Assembly (NCBI GenBank): GCA_018372555.1
Contig: JAHAIU010000157.1
Location: 1-6,718 of the forward strand
Direction of reading: 5' to 3'
Origin: Clostridium sp.
GTDB taxonomy: Bacteria > Bacillota > Clostridia > Clostridiales > Clostridiaceae
DNA length: 6,718 bases
A program made the position numbers and the translations under genes. The notes beneath the pieces were generated by a model. It did no database searches and was not told the DNA's origin. It saw only the letters and a list, made by a program, of their open reading frames with translations. Every line of letters begins with the position of its first letter. Position 1 is the first letter of the stretch. Positions 6,296 to 6,718 of the stretch are shown here, in pieces.

Positions 6296-6309
6296 GAAAT
6301 TTCTATGCT
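6281..6309 (+). promoter_or_regulatory. Weak candidate promoter of the NUDIX gene
   Basis: TTTATA (6281-6286, 4 of 6) and TATGCT (6304-6309, 4 of 6) are spaced 17 bases and would start a transcript near 6316, just before the AGAGGTG ribosome binding site. Matches are modest; it is the best pair I found close to the gene. Confidence 0.3.
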
Positions 6310-6334
6310 AGTATCATTTTAGAGGTGAATAATA

Positions 6335-6718
6335 GTGAAAAAAATTATTAAAGTTGTAGGTGCAATTATTGAGAATGATAATTCAGAAATTCTTTGTGCT
6401 TTAAGGTCAAAAGATATGTCACTTTCTGGCTTTTGGGAATTTCCAGGTGGAAAAATTGAAGATGGTGAATCTCCTGAAAAAGCTGTAACAAGAAAAATAT
6501 ACGAAGATTTAGGCTGTAAAGTGGAATTTTCCTCTTTATTTAGCGCAACTACATATGAATATGATAATTGCATATTAAATTTAATGGTAGCAAAGTGTGA
6601 GTTAACACAAGACAACCCCTTAGCTAAAGAACATGCTAAGCTACTATGGCTACCAATAGATTACATAGAAAGTTTGAATTGGGCTCCTGCTGATATTCCA
6701 ACTGTAAAAAAACTTATT
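6335..6718 (+). CDS. MutT/NudG-like NUDIX hydrolase, nearly complete (runs off right edge)
   Basis: GTG at 6335-6337 follows AGAGGTG (6321-6327) by seven bases, and an in-frame TGA at 6326-6328 rules out a longer protein. 128 codons are present without a stop. The protein begins MKKIIKVVGAIIENDNSEIL and has FWEFPGGKIEDGE (33-45). The Nudix box runs G39 to C61, and an E-H motif at 99-100 matches the extra metal ligand of MutT. The end, WAPADIPTVKKLI (116-128), matches the C-terminus of the CTP pyrophosphohydrolase NudG/MutT group (about 130-135 residues), so only a few residues should be missing. Members hydrolyse (often oxidised) nucleoside triphosphates to monophosphate and pyrophosphate. 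The box is atypical: R-K-I-Y-E-D-L-G replaces R-E-U-x-E-E-x-G, with Lys54 and Asp58 at two acidic positions, so activity may be altered. Divergent from the transporter operon. Confidence 0.88.
   Translation, partial: MKKIIKVVGAIIENDNSEILCALRSKDMSLSGFWEFPGGKIEDGESPEKAVTRKIYEDLGCKVEFSSLFSATTYEYDNCILNLMVAKCELTQDNPLAKEHAKLLWLPIDYIESLNWAPADIPTVKKLI

Larger units (their letters stand above)
5878..6334. other. Divergent AT-rich intergenic region
   Basis: About 450 bases separate the divergent transporter operon and NUDIX gene. It holds the operon promoter at its left end and a dyad plus weak promoter at its right end. Between about 5944 and 6255 I see only A/T-rich sequence with stops in all frames, no convincing gene, tRNA or GC-containing hairpin. 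A short dyad, TTTTGAA (6074-6080) with TTCAAAA (6096-6102), is within what this composition would give by chance. Confidence 0.6.

Noticed and set aside
5870..6330. Catabolite-responsive (cre) element controlling the transporter operon
   Set aside because: I read both strands of the promoter region and found no match with the central CG and flanking TG/CA arrangement.
6319..6615. 98-codon minus-strand open frame
   Set aside because: It is antisense to the NUDIX gene, starts at TTG, has no ribosome binding site and no family resemblance; the plus-strand frame has clear NUDIX motifs.
1..6718. CRISPR array, insertion sequence or phage attachment site
   Set aside because: No regularly spaced repeats, transposase-like frames or flanking long repeats are visible.

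Overview
The window looks like a very AT-rich Clostridium-type Firmicute chromosome. The coding sequence is strongly A/T-biased, intergenic DNA is in places more than 80% A+T, Shine-Dalgarno sites are strong (AGGAGG/AGGTGA type), and GTG is used as a start codon beside ATG. The exact species cannot be read from the sequence.

Layout, right to left on the minus strand: a well-formed promoter at 5915-5943 drives a tight five-gene operon. The order is a UgpC/MsmX-type ABC ATPase (4795-5865), a UgpA-like permease (3914-4795), a UgpE-like permease (3087-3905), a metallo-beta-lactamase-fold protein with a beta-CASP-like insert (1808-3103), and a UgpB-like lipoprotein solute-binding protein (536-1792). 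Genes overlap or are separated by 8-15 bases. Together they make a complete CUT1-type importer, most like the glycerol-3-phosphate/glycerophosphodiester (Ugp) systems, plus one unusual hydrolase encoded between the permeases and the binding protein. The ATPase and the hydrolase have start codons a few codons inside the longest open frame.

Immediately after the operon, still on the minus strand, is the most unusual part. A good extended -10 promoter (527-556) precedes a block of locally high G+C (about 50% in 381-450) that folds into a compact multi-branched RNA. It is closed by a 12-bp long-range stem (504-518 with 366-377) and followed by a large terminator-like hairpin (311-375). It is either a stand-alone small RNA of about 200 nt or a structured leader. 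I could not assign it to a known family from memory.

Between 42 and 310 lies very AT-rich DNA with several perfect 8-10 bp hairpins. At the left edge (1-41) are the first 13 codons of a calcineurin-type metallophosphoesterase/5'-nucleotidase on the minus strand.

To the right of the operon promoter is an AT-rich divergent intergenic region (5878-6334). After it comes a plus-strand NUDIX hydrolase (6335 to the window end), nearly complete, whose Nudix box departs from consensus at two key acidic positions.

The common theme is phosphoester and nucleotide chemistry: a possible organophosphate importer, a beta-CASP-type hydrolase, a metallophosphoesterase and a NUDIX enzyme. That link is inference from gene content.
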